A stretch of DNA of 35,786 bases, taken from the NCBI RefSeq assembly GCF_001742285.1, contig NZ_MIEK01000031.1, positions 1 to 35,786 of the forward strand, given 5' to 3'. Within the stretch, counting starts at the first letter, position 1, and each line of letters starts with the position of its first letter. This DNA is from Enterococcus rivorum. GTDB taxonomy: Bacteria > Bacillota > Bacilli > Lactobacillales > Enterococcaceae. Below are positions 9,466-19,441 of the stretch, one piece after another. A program made the translations under genes and the position numbers. The notes below the pieces were generated by a model, which worked only from the letters and a program-made list of their open reading frames with translations, was not told the origin of the DNA and searched no databases.

Positions 9466-9846
9466 CTAGTCGATAATAGAAGCAATCATTTCTATTTCAA
9501 TTAAAACATCTTTAGGTAAACGGGCAACTTCTACAGCTGAACGAGCTGGCAGATTATCAGTGAAATAGGATGCATAAACGTTATTAAATGCAACAAAATC
9601 ATCCATATTTTTTAGAAAACAGGTTGTTTTTACAATATGATTAAAGTCACTACCTGCTTCTTTCAAGACAGCTGCAATATTCTTCATCACCTGTTCTGTC
9701 TGTTCTGTAATTGTTGTACCAACAACCTCACCTGTTTCTGGGCTTAAAGGAACCTGTCCTGAAGCGAATAACAAGCCATTAATGATATTTCCTTGTACAT
9801 AAGGCCCGATAGCTTTTGGTGCATACTCTGTGTGGATTTTTTTCAT
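9466..9846 (-). CDS. ridA: RidA family enamine/imine deaminase
   Basis: Hydrolyses reactive 2-aminoacrylate-type enamine/imine intermediates released by PLP enzymes, protecting other enzymes in the cytosol. The 126-residue length, the N-terminal APKAIGPYVQG and the C-terminal LPARSAVEVARLPKDV with the catalytic arginine (Arg102) and Glu near the end are typical. It follows perR by 13 bp and probably shares its transcript. Nearby cysK is a PLP enzyme, which fits a housekeeping role. Confidence 0.92.
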   Translation of the reverse strand: MKKIHTEYAPKAIGPYVQGNIINGLLFASGQVPLSPETGEVVGTTITEQTEQVMKNIAAVLKEAGSDFNHIVKTTCFLKNMDDFVAFNNVYASYFTDNLPARSAVEVARLPKDVLIEIEMIASIID

Positions 9847-9859
9847 TTTTTCACCCTTT

Positions 9860-10297
9860 TCATTTTTCTTTCTTTTTTTGACATTCTGGACATAATCCGT
9901 AAAGTTCTAATCGATGTTCATTAATCTCGAAACCTGTCAATTTACTAGCAGCCATTTCTACATCTTCTAACCCAGGATAATGAAAATCGACTATTTTGCC
10001 ACATTCTTGACAAATTGCATGGTAATGCTTAGTTGAACCGAAATCAAAACGGCTAGAAGCATCTCCGTATTTCATTTCCTGAACGAAACCAAGTTCTGTA
10101 AAAAGACGTAAATTATTATATACAGTTGCAACACTCATATTCGGAAAACGTTCCTCTAAGGCACGATAAATTTCATCGGCTGTTGGGTGGCTATGATTCT
10201 CAATTAGATATTCTAAAATAGCATATCGTTGAGGAGTGATTCGAATATTGGCTTCTTTGAGTTCTTCTAAAGCGTTTTTAACCAATAGTTTATCCAT
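9860..10297 (-). CDS. perR: Peroxide-sensing Fur-family repressor PerR
   Basis: Metal-dependent repressor that senses H2O2 by iron-catalysed histidine oxidation. The 145-residue protein has the winged helix (RITPQRYAILEYL..VATVYNNLRLF) and the full PerR metal site: His37, Asp85, His91, His93, Asp104. Asp at 104, not Glu, favours PerR over Fur. Two CxxC pairs (C96/C99, C136/C139) form the structural zinc site. Its own promoter overlaps a PerR-box-like sequence (10351-10365), suggesting autoregulation. It sits between cysK and ridA on the minus strand. Confidence 0.93.
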   Translation of the reverse strand: MDKLLVKNALEELKEANIRITPQRYAILEYLIENHSHPTADEIYRALEERFPNMSVATVYNNLRLFTELGFVQEMKYGDASSRFDFGSTKHYHAICQECGKIVDFHYPGLEDVEMAASKLTGFEINEHRLELYGLCPECQKKKEK

Positions 10298-10327
10298 TGT
10301 TTCTCCCTCCTACTATCTCTTTCTTAA

Positions 10328-10365
10328 ATAATACTATTTACAATCTAACTTTACAACAATTATTA
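10328..10365 (-). promoter_or_regulatory. perR promoter overlapping a PerR-box-like site
   Basis: On the minus strand TTGTAA (10351-10356) and TATTAT (10328-10333) are separated by exactly 17 bp. TTACAACAATTATTA at 10351-10365 matches the PerR box consensus TTATAATNATTATAA at 11 of 14 defined positions and covers the -35. Binding is inferred. Confidence 0.5.
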
Positions 10366-10377
10366 GACAAAAAGAGG

Positions 10378-11307
10378 TTAATCTTGAAAATCATAAAGAG
10401 CCGTTGAAAGATATCTTTCGCCATTATCAGGAATAATCACCAGAACTTTCTGGTCGGCTTCCAGACCCGCTGCTACTTCAACTGCAGCCTGAACTGCGGC
10501 ACCAGCAGAAATCCCCGCTAAAATCCCTTCTTCAGTTCCTAATTTTCTAGCCATTTCAAATGCTTTCTCGTTAGAAACGGGAATTATCCTATCATACACA
10601 TCAACGTCTAAAACTTTTGGTATAAATCCTGCACCAATTCCTTGAATTTTGTGCGGACCTGGTTTTCCACCTTCTAGAACAGGAGAATCTAACGGCTCTA
10701 CAGCAATAACTTCAATATTGTTATACACGCGTTTCAATTCATGCCCTACACCAGTAATTGTACCACCAGTTCCTACACCAGCAACGAATACATCTAAGCC
10801 AGACATTCCAAACGCCGCTTGAATTTCTTTTGCGGTTGTCTTTTCATGAACTTCTGGATTCGCTATGTTATCAAATTGCAATGGCATAAAATAGCCTGAT
10901 TGTTGTGCAAGTTCTGTTGCTTTTGCAATTGCACCTTTCATTCCTTCAGCACCAGGCGTTAAAACTAGTTTGGCTCCATAAGCTTGCATTAATTTTCTAC
11001 GCTCAATACTCATGGTATCTGGCATAACAAGCTCAACGTTGTATCCTCTAGCAGCGCCAACCATCGCTAAACCAATCCCTGTATTTCCGCTGGTAGGTTC
11101 AACAATCGTATCCCCAAGCTTTAGAACACCATCTTTTTCAGCTTTTTCAATCATTCCTAAAGCAATTCTATCCTTTACGCTGCTCCCTGGATTAAAATAT
11201 TCCAACTTTACATAAACCTGTGCGGCTCCTTCTGGTACAATGTTGTTTAATTTTACAATCGGTGTATTACCAATCAACTCTGTGATTGAATGAAAAAGTT
11301 GTGTCAT
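10378..11307 (-). CDS. cysK: Cysteine synthase A (O-acetylserine thiol-lyase)
   Basis: PLP enzyme forming L-cysteine from O-acetylserine and sulfide. The 309-residue protein begins [12 protein letters not shown], has the PLP lysine Lys45 in NPGSSVKDR, the substrate loop [12 protein letters not shown] and the PLP phosphate loop [21 protein letters not shown] ribosome site precedes the ATG. A -10-like TATAAT on the minus strand lies at 11366-11371, with only a poor -35. It is divergent from ispH across 223 bp. Confidence 0.94.
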   Translation of the reverse strand: MTQLFHSITELIGNTPIVKLNNIVPEGAAQVYVKLEYFNPGSSVKDRIALGMIEKAEKDGVLKLGDTIVEPTSGNTGIGLAMVGAARGYNVELVMPDTMSIERRKLMQAYGAKLVLTPGAEGMKGAIAKATELAQQSGYFMPLQFDNIANPEVHEKTTAKEIQAAFGMSGLDVFVAGVGTGGTITGVGHELKRVYNNIEVIAVEPLDSPVLEGGKPGPHKIQGIGAGFIPKVLDVDVYDRIIPVSNEKAFEMARKLGTEEGILAGISAGAAVQAAVEVAAGLEADQKVLVIIPDNGERYLSTALYDFQD

Positions 11308-11530
11308 TTTATTCCCTCCGTTTTTATTGATAGTTAATAAGTAGTCAAAAATGAATGTAACCTTAATTATACTCTATCCTATTTCTTTAAGATATAATAG
11401 CTTAAATTACTGGAAAGTGCTACAATTTAATAGCTATATTTAAAATTGATTCTTCTCTTTAAGGATTTTTAATAAAATTATTGTATAGTGAAGATCTGAT
11501 TGATAGATCACAAAAAGGAGTTTATTAACT

Positions 11531-12526
11531 ATGGAAATTGTAAATATAAGCCCTCGTGGCTATTGTTATGGTGTGGTTGATGCAATGGTTATTGCACGAA
11601 ATGCTTCATTAGATGAGAATTTACCAAGACCAATATATATATTAGGGATGATTGTTCATAATAAGCATGTTACTGATGCTTTTGAAAGTATTGGTATTCA
11701 TACACTGGATGGAAAAAATCGTGAAGATATTCTATCTCAAGTCAATGAAGGGACAGTCATTTTCACTGCTCATGGGACTTCTCCTAAAGTAAAACAATTA
11801 GCCATTGATAAAGGGCTAACAACGATTGATGCGACCTGTCCTGACGTAACCATTACACATGAACTGATTGCTAACAAAGTAAATGAAGGTTTTGAAATTA
11901 TATATATAGGTAAAAAAGGACATCCTGAACCAGAAGGGGCAATCGGTGTCGCGCCAGAACATGTCTATCTTGTCTCTTCCCTTGAAGATGTGGCCAATTT
12001 ATCTATTTCGGCATCAAAACTTTTTGTAACCAACCAAACGACTATGAGTCAGTGGGATGTTGCAGATCTAATGGATGCAATAAAAGAGAAATATCCACAA
12101 ATAGTGATACACAAAGATATATGCAAAGCGACACAAGTCCGACAAGAAGCAGTAGTTGAACAGGCTAAAGGATGTGATTTAACTATTGTGGTTGGTGATC
12201 CTAAAAGCAACAACAGCAATCGTTTAGCACAAGTTTCCCAAGAACAAGCTGGGGTAAAAGCATATAGAATTTCCGATGTATCTGAAATCAAAGCTGAATG
12301 GCTAATAAATTGTAAAAAAGTAGCAGTAACTGCAGGAGCTTCTACACCAACTCAAATTGTCAGAGAAGTGCTTGACTACTTAACTAATTTTGATGCTGAA
12401 AATCCCCCTACTCATAATGAACAAAGTGAAATCAAGCCAGAATCTATATTACCAAGACCTAGGATTAAAGATCTAACAAATAATCGTCAACGACGATTAG
12501 AAGAATTACGTTCTGGAAAAAGATAG
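11531..12526 (+). CDS. ispH: 4-hydroxy-3-methylbut-2-enyl diphosphate reductase (IspH/LytB)
   Basis: Iron-sulfur enzyme that performs the last step of the MEP pathway, making IPP and DMAPP from HMBPP. The three cluster cysteines are visible: Cys12 (PRGYCYGV), Cys103 (DATCPDV) and Cys198 (KDICKAT). The HPEPEG, TTMSQWD and SNNSNRL substrate-binding motifs are present. AAAAAGGAG lies 9 bases upstream of the ATG. It is the only plus-strand gene between nox and lexA and is monocistronic, with a strong terminator. No other MEP gene is in the window; enterococci normally use the mevalonate route, so an orphan ispH is notable. Confidence 0.92.
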   Translation: MEIVNISPRGYCYGVVDAMVIARNASLDENLPRPIYILGMIVHNKHVTDAFESIGIHTLDGKNREDILSQVNEGTVIFTAHGTSPKVKQLAIDKGLTTIDATCPDVTITHELIANKVNEGFEIIYIGKKGHPEPEGAIGVAPEHVYLVSSLEDVANLSISASKLFVTNQTTMSQWDVADLMDAIKEKYPQIVIHKDICKATQVRQEAVVEQAKGCDLTIVVGDPKSNNSNRLAQVSQEQAGVKAYRISDVSEIKAEWLINCKKVAVTAGASTPTQIVREVLDYLTNFDAENPPTHNEQSEIKPESILPRPRIKDLTNNRQRRLEELRSGKR

Positions 12527-12532
12527 TCAATT

Positions 12533-12587
12533 AAACTCATTGGAAAATGCTTATATATTGAAAAGCATTTTCCAATGAGTTTTTTTA
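12533..12587 (+). terminator. ispH terminator
   Basis: A perfect 20-bp stem (12533-12552 / 12563-12582) followed by a T run directly after the ispH stop. Confidence 0.95.
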
Positions 12588-12636
12588 TCTTTATTTTAGC
12601 AATTTGCTTTAAGAAAAAATTATGAGTCGTATACAA

Positions 12637-12662
12637 AAAGATGAGATTTTCATCTCATCTTT
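12637..12662 (-). terminator. tkt terminator
   Basis: An 11-bp perfect stem (12637-12647 / 12652-12662) with a 4-base loop, T run on the minus strand, 6 bp past the tkt stop. Confidence 0.9.
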
Positions 12663-12668
12663 CGTTTG

Positions 12669-14666
12669 TTAAACTAAGCTATTATATTTTGCAACTACAT
12701 TTTCAACTGTGAATCCAAACTCTTTAAGAACCAAATCTCCAGGGGCTGATGCACCAAAATGATTGATTGTTACTGTCGTACCTTCTAAGCCGACATAACG
12801 TTCCCAACCGAAAGGAGAAGCAGCTTCAATTGCAACACGGTTTTTAACTGCTTTAGGAAGAACTGATTCCTTATATTCCACAGATTGTTTTTCAAACAAA
12901 TCAAAACTTGGCATAGAAACAACTGAAACATCTTTTCCTTGTTCCGCTAAAGCTTTTTGTGCTTCAACAGCTAAGTTAACTTCAGAACCTGTAGCAATCA
13001 GTATTCCTTCTGGAGTAGCTCCTTTTTGAGGAGAAATAACATAAGCCCCTTTTTGAACAAATTCATTCGCTTTTTCTTTTGTATTTTCAATAACTGGTAA
13101 GTTTTGGCGACTAAGAACTAAAATTGTTGGTGCATCTTTAGTTTCCATAGCAATTTTCCAAGCAGCAACTGTTTCATTACCATCAGCTGGACGAATAACT
13201 TGGACCCCAGGCATACAACGAACACTAGCTAGTTGCTCAATTGGCTCATGTGTTGGTCCATCTTCTCCTACAGCTACTGAATCATGTGTTAGCACATAAG
13301 TTACCGGAGTATGTTGAATCGCTGCTAAGCGGATAGCTGGACGTAAATAATCAGTAAAGACAAAGAACGTTCCTCCATATACACGAGTTCCACCATGTAA
13401 TTGAATGCCATTCATTGCAGCCGCCATTGCAAATTCCCGCACACCAAACCAAATATTGCGTCCTTCATATTGCCCAGGCTCAAAATCTTTTTCAGCAGCA
13501 ACCATGGTATTGTTTGATCCAGATAAATCTGCAGAACCACCCCAGAAACTTGGTACTGCTTTAGAAATAGCTTGAATTGCCTCTTTACTGGTCACACGAC
13601 TAGCTGCACTTGATCCTACCTCATAAGTTGGTAATTCTTTATCCCAACCTTCAGGTAATTCATCTGCAAATGCTAGTTTAAATTGTTTTGCTAATTCAGG
13701 ATGTTCCTTTTCGTAATTTTTAAACATTTCATTCCAAGTGTTTTCAGCTTTTTCGCCTTCGTCAACCATTTTTTCTTGGAAGCGAGCAGCTACTTCTTCT
13801 GGAACTGTAAAGTCAGGGTATTCCCAACCGTAAACTGCTTTTGCCACTTCGATACCATCCGCTCCAATTGGTGCCCCATGAACAGCAGACGTTCCTTCTT
13901 TAGGTGCACCGTAGCCAATAACTGTTTTTATTTCAATCAATGTCGGTTTTTCAGTTTCAGCTTTTGCATCATCTATCGCTTTAGAAATAGCATCTAAATC
14001 ATTGCCGTCCTTCACTAAAATATGTTGCCAGCCATAAGCTTCATAGCGAGCGCCAACATTTTCAGTGAATGCTTTTGATGTCGGGCCATCCAAAGAAATA
14101 TCATTTGAATCGTAAAGTACAATAAGTTTCCCTAATTTCATATGACCAGCCATAGAACTAGCTTCTTGAGAAACGCCTTCCATCAAGTCGCCATCTCCGC
14201 AAAGTGCATAGGTATAATGATTCATCACAGGAAAACTATCACGATTATAAGTTGCAGCTAAGTGAGTTTCAGCCATAGCCATTCCAACAGCCATTGCAAT
14301 TCCTTGGCCTAAAGGACCTGTTGTCGCTTCTACTCCATCCGTATGATAGACTTCTGGATGTCCTGGTGTTTTACTTTCCCATTGACGGAAATTTTTCAAA
14401 TCATCAATAGTTAAATTGTAACCTGACAAATGTAACAAGCTATAAAGCATTGCAGAGCCATGACCTGCTGAAAGAATAAAACGATCTCTATCTGCCCAAT
14501 TTGTCGAAGTTTTAGGGTTTACTTTCAAGTGCTTCGTCCATAAAGCATAGGCCATTGGAGCAGCTCCCATTGGTAATCCAGGATGACCTGAATTTGCTTT
14601 TTGAATAGCTTCAATACTTAACGTCCTAATTGTGTTTACGCCTAGCTGATCTGTCTTGTCGAACAA
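12669..14666 (-). CDS. tkt: Transketolase
   Basis: Thiamine-diphosphate enzyme moving two-carbon units in the pentose phosphate pathway. Full length (665 residues): N-terminal [19 protein letters not shown], the ThDP motif [22 protein letters not shown] (shortened here to its key residues GDG..E..S), and the pyrimidine-domain segments [15 protein letters not shown] and [17 protein letters not shown]. Start is a TTG at 14664-14666: AGGAGATG precedes it by 6-9 bases, and the protein then starts in the usual [14 protein letters not shown] way. The lexA / DUF896 / tkt neighbourhood is a conserved Firmicutes arrangement. Confidence 0.95.
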   Translation of the reverse strand: MFDKTDQLGVNTIRTLSIEAIQKANSGHPGLPMGAAPMAYALWTKHLKVNPKTSTNWADRDRFILSAGHGSAMLYSLLHLSGYNLTIDDLKNFRQWESKTPGHPEVYHTDGVEATTGPLGQGIAMAVGMAMAETHLAATYNRDSFPVMNHYTYALCGDGDLMEGVSQEASSMAGHMKLGKLIVLYDSNDISLDGPTSKAFTENVGARYEAYGWQHILVKDGNDLDAISKAIDDAKAETEKPTLIEIKTVIGYGAPKEGTSAVHGAPIGADGIEVAKAVYGWEYPDFTVPEEVAARFQEKMVDEGEKAENTWNEMFKNYEKEHPELAKQFKLAFADELPEGWDKELPTYEVGSSAASRVTSKEAIQAISKAVPSFWGGSADLSGSNNTMVAAEKDFEPGQYEGRNIWFGVREFAMAAAMNGIQLHGGTRVYGGTFFVFTDYLRPAIRLAAIQHTPVTYVLTHDSVAVGEDGPTHEPIEQLASVRCMPGVQVIRPADGNETVAAWKIAMETKDAPTILVLSRQNLPVIENTKEKANEFVQKGAYVISPQKGATPEGILIATGSEVNLAVEAQKALAEQGKDVSVVSMPSFDLFEKQSVEYKESVLPKAVKNRVAIEAASPFGWERYVGLEGTTVTINHFGASAPGDLVLKEFGFTVENVVAKYNSLV

Positions 14667-14762
14667 AAAATCATCTCCTATTTAGGTTTTTTTTACCTTT
14701 ATTGTTTTATTGTAGCTTATTTTTCTAATGAAAGCAATTACTTTTAGTAAAAAAAACTAAAA

Positions 14763-15005
14763 TTAGTCTCGGTTATGTAGACCCTTTTCTTTTTGGATTT
14801 TCTTTAGTTTTTCTGGGGTTACGTCATTGCCTTTAGGATCAACTACTTTCATCCCCTCAATATGGTGCCTCATTCCCCCACGAAAAACGCTTAAGTATTC
14901 TTGTCGGAGTATTTGTTGTTCTTCTTTTTCTTGTTCAGAAAGAGCTGTTTCTTTTGCTTTTCTAGCAAGTTCATTTATACGATTCATTTTTTCTTTTGAT
15001 AACAT
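14763..15005 (-). CDS. DUF896 family protein (YnzC-like)
   Basis: An 80-residue, highly charged protein beginning MLSKEKMNRINELARKAKE and containing EEQQILRQEYLSVFRGGMRHHIEGMKVVDPKGNDVTP, the hallmark of DUF896. Function is unknown; in Bacillus its relative lies in the lexA/yneA SOS neighbourhood. Start is set at the ATG at 15003-15005, preceded by AAGGAGGAAACAGC; an ATG six codons upstream contains this ribosome site. Divergent from lexA, so it may be affected by the LexA site at 15161-15174. Confidence 0.88.
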   Translation of the reverse strand: MLSKEKMNRINELARKAKETALSEQEKEEQQILRQEYLSVFRGGMRHHIEGMKVVDPKGNDVTPEKLKKIQKEKGLHNRD

Positions 15006-15160
15006 GCTGTTTCCTCCTTGCATTCACTCTCTATATTATAAGAACTGGCTTAAAAATACAACTAAATAATTGGAAGAATGAAGCCTACTTTTTTGGTTAA
15101 ATTTAAAATATAGACTCTATTTTAAAGATTTTTAGATAATTCGAAGTATGTAAATAAACA

Positions 15161-15200
15161 CGAACGCTTGTTTGAATTATACTGCTATCTATGGTACACT
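15161..15200 (+). promoter_or_regulatory. lexA promoter with SOS (LexA) box
   Basis: CGAACGCTTGTTTG at 15161-15174 matches the Gram-positive LexA operator CGAAC-N4-GTTYG exactly. It overlaps the start of a TTGAAT (15172-15177) -17 bp- TACACT (15195-15200) promoter reading into lexA. This indicates autorepression and SOS induction; the divergent DUF896 gene shares the region. Confidence 0.85.
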
Positions 15201-15230
15201 AAAAATATAAATTGAAAGAAGGTGTCTTTG

Positions 15231-15851
15231 GTGGCTAAACGTACAGAAACAAGACAAATTGAAGTTTTAAAATATATATATGACCAAGTAGAATTGAAAG
15301 GTTACCCTCCAACAGTTCGAGAAATCGGAAAAGCTGTAGATTTATCTTCCACATCTACTGTACACGGTCACTTAGCCCGTTTAGAAAAAAAAGGACTGAT
15401 TTTACGAGATCCAACAAAGCCAAGAGCAATTGAATTAACTGCTGAAGGTCTGGACAAAATTGGTATTCAACCCTCTACAATTCCTATGCTTGGAGTTGTT
15501 ACTGCTGGTGAGCCTATTTTGGCAGTGGAAGATGCTTCTGACTTTTTCCCAATCCCGCCTGACTTAAAAACAGAAGATAGTTCCTTATTCATGCTTACAA
15601 TTCGTGGAGAAAGTATGATTAATGCAGGAATTCTTGATGGAGATCAAGTAATTGTAAAAAAACAAGCTGCCGCATCTAATGGAGATATCGTGATTGCTAT
15701 GACTGACGAAGACGAAGCCACTTGTAAACGATTCTTCAAAGAATCGGATCATATCCGCCTACAACCTGAAAATGATGCTTTAGAGCCAATTATTTTAAAC
15801 AATGTTTCTATTTTAGGAAAAGTTGTTGGTCTATATCGAAATCGTATCTGA
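15231..15851 (+). CDS. lexA: SOS repressor LexA
   Basis: Represses DNA-damage genes and self-cleaves when stimulated by RecA filaments. The N-terminal winged helix ([37 protein letters not shown]) is followed by the S24 protease domain with the Ala-Gly cleavage site in VVTAGEP, catalytic Ser in [10 protein letters not shown] and Lys in VIVKKQA. I choose the GTG at 15231 (AGAAGG 8 bases upstream). A TTG at 15228 and GTG at 15222 are in frame, but the latter overlaps the ribosome site. An SOS box lies in its promoter. Confidence 0.93.
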   Translation: MAKRTETRQIEVLKYIYDQVELKGYPPTVREIGKAVDLSSTSTVHGHLARLEKKGLILRDPTKPRAIELTAEGLDKIGIQPSTIPMLGVVTAGEPILAVEDASDFFPIPPDLKTEDSSLFMLTIRGESMINAGILDGDQVIVKKQAAASNGDIVIAMTDEDEATCKRFFKESDHIRLQPENDALEPIILNNVSILGKVVGLYRNRI

Positions 15852-15859
15852 TTTTGCAC

Positions 15860-15903
15860 AAAAAAGGGGCATTCTGAACAAAAACTCAGAATGCCCCTTT
15901 TTT
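15860..15903. terminator. Bidirectional terminator between lexA and folA
   Basis: An 18-bp perfect stem (15860-15877 / 15886-15903) with A and T runs at both feet. It serves lexA on the plus strand and the ABC-F/thyA/folA unit on the minus strand. Confidence 0.93.
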
Positions 15904-15930
15904 GTTACTGTCTATGTTACTCAAACGCAA

Positions 15931-16431
15931 TTACTCACTAGCTACTTTTCGTTGATAGGTTTCAAATTGATAAGGATAAGCATTCTCATCATTTTGTTCC
16001 CCTTCACTCAGATTGATCATTGTCCAATTTTCCCAATCTACTTCTGGAAAAACAGTATCGCCTTCGAAGCTATATTTTATGACAGTTCGGTATAAAACAT
16101 CACAATAGGGTAAAAAATCTGAATAGATTTTAGCTCCTCCAGAAATGAACGTAATCCCGGTAAAGTGCTCTGCATAGTCAAGAACATCCTCAATCGAATG
16201 CATCACAAGAACTCCTTCAGCAAAGAAATCCTTATCCCTTGTCATAACAATGGTTTTCCTATTAGGTAACGGACGACTCCCCATTCCTTCAAACGTTTTT
16301 CGACCCATCACAATAGTATTATCTTCAGTCATTTGTTTAAAGAACTTTAGGTCATTTGGCAAATGCCATGGCAGTTTGTTTTCTTTTCCAATCAGACCTT
16401 GCTCATCTTGTGCCCATATTGCTGCTAACAT
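15931..16431 (-). CDS. folA: Dihydrofolate reductase
   Basis: Reduces dihydrofolate to tetrahydrofolate with NADPH. The 166-residue protein has MLAAIWAQDEQGLIGKENKLPWHLPNDLKFF (key residues Trp22, Asp27), the VMGRKTFEGMG cofactor loop and FISGGAKIY. It lies 19 bp after thyA, whose reaction produces dihydrofolate, so the pair is functionally coupled. This is a normal chromosomal gene; nothing marks it as an acquired resistance allele. Confidence 0.94.
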   Translation of the reverse strand: MLAAIWAQDEQGLIGKENKLPWHLPNDLKFFKQMTEDNTIVMGRKTFEGMGSRPLPNRKTIVMTRDKDFFAEGVLVMHSIEDVLDYAEHFTGITFISGGAKIYSDFLPYCDVLYRTVIKYSFEGDTVFPEVDWENWTMINLSEGEQNDENAYPYQFETYQRKVASE

Positions 16432-16450
16432 AGTTATTTCTTCCTTTCAA

Positions 16451-17398
16451 TTACACTGCAATTGGTGCTTTAATTGCAGGATGAGGGTTATATTCTTCAA
16501 TCGTAATATCTTCCATATCAAAATCAAAAACAGATTTTTTTTCTGCATTTAATTTTAAAGTCGGAAATGTGCGAGCTTCTCTAGATAATTGCTCTTTCAT
16601 TTGTTCAAAATGATTAGTATACAAATGCGCATCTCCTAATGTATGAACAAAATCGCCAACTTCTAATCCAGTTTCATGAGCAATTAAATGAGTGAGCAAA
16701 GCATAACTAGCAATGTTAAAAGGAACACCTAAAAAGACATCTGCACTTCGTTGATATAATTGACAACTTAATTTACCTTCATTGACATAAAATTGAAACA
16801 TCGTGTGACAAGGAGGTAAAGCCATTGATGGCACATCTTCTGGATTCCAAGCAGAAACTAGTAATCTTCGAGAATCAGGTGTCGTTTTAATCATTTCAAT
16901 TACATTTTGAATTTGGTCGATAAAGCCACCATTTTTTGTTTCCCAATGACGCCATTGAGCACCATAAATATTGCCTAACTCACCATGTTTATTAGCAAAT
17001 GCTTCATCCGTTACTATTCTATCACAAAATTCTTTCTGTTCTTTTTCATAGGCAACTTTAAATTCTTCATCTTCTAAAACACGATGACCAAAATCCGTCA
17101 TGTCAGGTCCTTTATAATCATCACTTTTAACATAACGCTCAAAAGCCCATTCATCCCAAATGTGGTTATTGTGTTGCAGTAGGTAACGAATATTGGTATC
17201 TCCATTTAAGAACCACAATAATTCACTTTTAATTAACCCAAATGGAACACGTTTTGTTGTTAATAGAGGAAATCCTTCTGCCAAATTGAACCGCATTTGG
17301 TAACCAAAAATACTACGTGTACCAGTTCCTGTTCGATCAGTTTTCAAATGTCCTTCTTCCAAGATTTTACGTCCCAAATCTAGGTATGCTTGTTCCAT
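16451..17398 (-). CDS. thyA: Thymidylate synthase
   Basis: Methylates dUMP to dTMP using methylene-tetrahydrofolate. The 315-residue form carries the roughly 50-residue insertion typical of lactobacillus-type ThyA (residues about 90-140). Catalytic Cys197 is in [14 protein letters not shown], and [21 protein letters not shown] binds dUMP. It begins 11 bp after the ABC-F gene stop and precedes folA, forming a probable three-gene unit. Confidence 0.95.
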   Translation of the reverse strand: MEQAYLDLGRKILEEGHLKTDRTGTGTRSIFGYQMRFNLAEGFPLLTTKRVPFGLIKSELLWFLNGDTNIRYLLQHNNHIWDEWAFERYVKSDDYKGPDMTDFGHRVLEDEEFKVAYEKEQKEFCDRIVTDEAFANKHGELGNIYGAQWRHWETKNGGFIDQIQNVIEMIKTTPDSRRLLVSAWNPEDVPSMALPPCHTMFQFYVNEGKLSCQLYQRSADVFLGVPFNIASYALLTHLIAHETGLEVGDFVHTLGDAHLYTNHFEQMKEQLSREARTFPTLKLNAEKKSVFDFDMEDITIEEYNPHPAIKAPIAV

Positions 17399-17409
17399 TA
17401 TTTCGCCTC

Positions 17410-19296
17410 CTAATTATCTATAAAATCACTAAGATATTCCCAACGATTCATTTTTTCTTCTAAATCAGCTTCTGTTTTTGTTAAACTTGCTTGTAGCTCT
17501 TGCAATTTTGTGAAATCGTCCCCTTGATGGTTCATTTCTTCAGCAAGCTGGGCTGCGGTTTCTTCCAAAAGAGCAATTTCGTCTTCAATAGTTGCCCATT
17601 CTTTCTGTTCCATATACGATAATTTAGTTTTCTCTTTTTTTATGTCCCGCTTTGGTTCTTTCGCAGTAGCTTTTACATTTTTGGTTTCAACTTGTTTTTT
17701 CTCGTTCAAATACTCACTCATTGAACCATAGTAATTGAGAATCTTCCCTTCTCCTTTAAACACTAAAAGCTTATCCATTGTCTTATCTAAAAAATATCGA
17801 TCATGAGAAACAGCAATTACTGCCCCTTTAAATGTCCGGATATAATCTTCTAGAATGGTTAAAGTATCGATATCTAAATCGTTTGTAGGTTCATCTAAAA
17901 GCAACACATTAGGTTGACCAATTAAAAGTTTCAGTAAGTACAAACAGCGCTTTTCGCCACCTGAAAGTTTGCCAATAATTGTTCCATGCATAAAACGCGG
18001 AAACAGAAAGCGTTCTAAAAGTTCAGCTACACCAATAGTTGTTCCATCCATGCGTTTTACCACTTCTGCTGCATCTTGAAGATAAGCAATCATTCGCTGA
18101 CTTTCGTCCATCTGCTCGTTTTGTTGTGTGTAATACGCTAGACGAACCGTTTCCCCTATAGAATAGAGTCCGCTATCTAGTTGTTTTCGACCAGCTAGTA
18201 TGTTTAGTAATGTAGATTTTCCAGCCCCATTTTTCCCTGTTATACCAATGCGATCTCTTGCTTGAACAAGGATATCAAAATCTTTTAGTATCATTTTATT
18301 TTCAATACTATAACAGCCATTTGTAATTTCTAAAACTTTTTTACCTAATCGCTGTGTTGCTATATCGATTTCCAGTTTATCTTTATGATTTACTTGGTAA
18401 AGATTTTCTTTCAAGTCACTGAATCGATCAATTCGCGCTTGTTGTTTTGTTCCTCGTGCTTGAACCCCAGCTCGCATCCATTCTAATTCTTGTTTAAAAA
18501 GGCGTTTCCTTTTGACTTCTTGGTCAACTTCAACACGTTCTCGTTCAGATTTCCCTAAAAGATATGACTCGTAATTACCTTTGTACTCATGAAGTTTACC
18601 AAACGAAAGCTCAAAAATCCGATTTGCTACACGATCTAAAAAGTAACGGTCATGGGTTACCATTAAAATAGCCCCACGATAATTAGTCAAAAATGTTTCT
18701 AGCCAACTTATCGCTTCGTAATCTAAATGGTTCGTGGGTTCATCCAATAGTAACAAGTCCGGAGATTCAATTAAAATTTGAGCTAGGCTAACACGCTTTT
18801 TTTGCCCTCCAGATAACTCACCCATTTTTTTATCTAATGTATGAATTCCTAATTTTTGTAAAATAATTTTCGCATTTGTATCGGCGCTCCAAGCATCTTC
18901 TTTATTCATTAATTCTTCAGCTTGTATGTATTTTTTTTGCGCTTGTTCACTCGAACCATCTTCAGCCAATCCAAGCAGAGCTAATTCATAATTTTTAACT
19001 GCACGAATAATTGGTGTTTCTCCTTGAAAAACAGCTTCAACAACGGTTAAATCTGGATCAAAGATTTGGTCTTGGGACAAGTAGCCTATTTGATAATCAT
19101 TTCGTTGCTGAACAGCCTGAGTATCCCCATCCCCTTTATCTTTTCCTGCTAGTATGTTTAACAGACTCGTTTTGCCAGTACCGTTAGTCCCAATTAACCC
19201 AATCCGATCTTTTTCATGAATGAGAAAAGAAATATGGTCAAAAAGTTGTTTTTCGCCATAGGTTTTAGTCAGCTCTGTTACTGTCAATTCTTTCAC
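17410..19296 (-). CDS. ABC-F ATPase, Uup/YfmR-like
   Basis: A soluble tandem ATPase of the ABC-F family, which acts on ribosomes rather than in membranes. Two Walker A motifs (GTNGTGKTS near residue 37, GKNGAGKST near 350), two LSGGQ/LSGGE signatures, two Walker B segments ([24 protein letters not shown]), the interdomain linker, and a C-terminal Uup-type coiled coil ([21 protein letters not shown] to NRWEYL) are visible. The coiled coil favours the Uup/YfmR subgroup over antibiotic-protection ABC-F proteins. It heads the thyA-folA unit. Confidence 0.9.
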   Translation of the reverse strand: MKELTVTELTKTYGEKQLFDHISFLIHEKDRIGLIGTNGTGKTSLLNILAGKDKGDGDTQAVQQRNDYQIGYLSQDQIFDPDLTVVEAVFQGETPIIRAVKNYELALLGLAEDGSSEQAQKKYIQAEELMNKEDAWSADTNAKIILQKLGIHTLDKKMGELSGGQKKRVSLAQILIESPDLLLLDEPTNHLDYEAISWLETFLTNYRGAILMVTHDRYFLDRVANRIFELSFGKLHEYKGNYESYLLGKSERERVEVDQEVKRKRLFKQELEWMRAGVQARGTKQQARIDRFSDLKENLYQVNHKDKLEIDIATQRLGKKVLEITNGCYSIENKMILKDFDILVQARDRIGITGKNGAGKSTLLNILAGRKQLDSGLYSIGETVRLAYYTQQNEQMDESQRMIAYLQDAAEVVKRMDGTTIGVAELLERFLFPRFMHGTIIGKLSGGEKRCLYLLKLLIGQPNVLLLDEPTNDLDIDTLTILEDYIRTFKGAVIAVSHDRYFLDKTMDKLLVFKGEGKILNYYGSMSEYLNEKKQVETKNVKATAKEPKRDIKKEKTKLSYMEQKEWATIEDEIALLEETAAQLAEEMNHQGDDFTKLQELQASLTKTEADLEEKMNRWEYLSDFIDN

Positions 19297-19350
19297 TTAC
19301 TCACTCCCTTTTCAATTCATCTCGCTTATTGTAACAAAAAAAGTTAAAAA

Positions 19351-19405
19351 AAAGAAGCTTGTTTTAGACATAGTAGATTTTTATACTATTTAAACAAGCT
19401 TCTTT
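19351..19405 (-). terminator. Terminator at the end of the sel operon
   Basis: Outer arms of 14 bp (19351-19364 / 19392-19405) enclose a second short stem (19370-19375 / 19384-19389). A long T run follows on the minus strand. It closes the selD-to-selA transcript. Confidence 0.9.
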
Positions 19406-19441
19406 CGGTTAAAAAAATTGTTTATAAAATTTTGTTTTCCT

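Noticed and set aside
15931-16431. DHFR as an acquired trimethoprim-resistance gene
   Set aside because: It is in the usual thyA-folA order, of normal length, with no mobile element beside it.
17410-19296. ABC-F gene as an antibiotic-resistance determinant
   Set aside because: The Uup-type C-terminal coiled coil and housekeeping neighbours (thyA, folA) point to a general translation factor.
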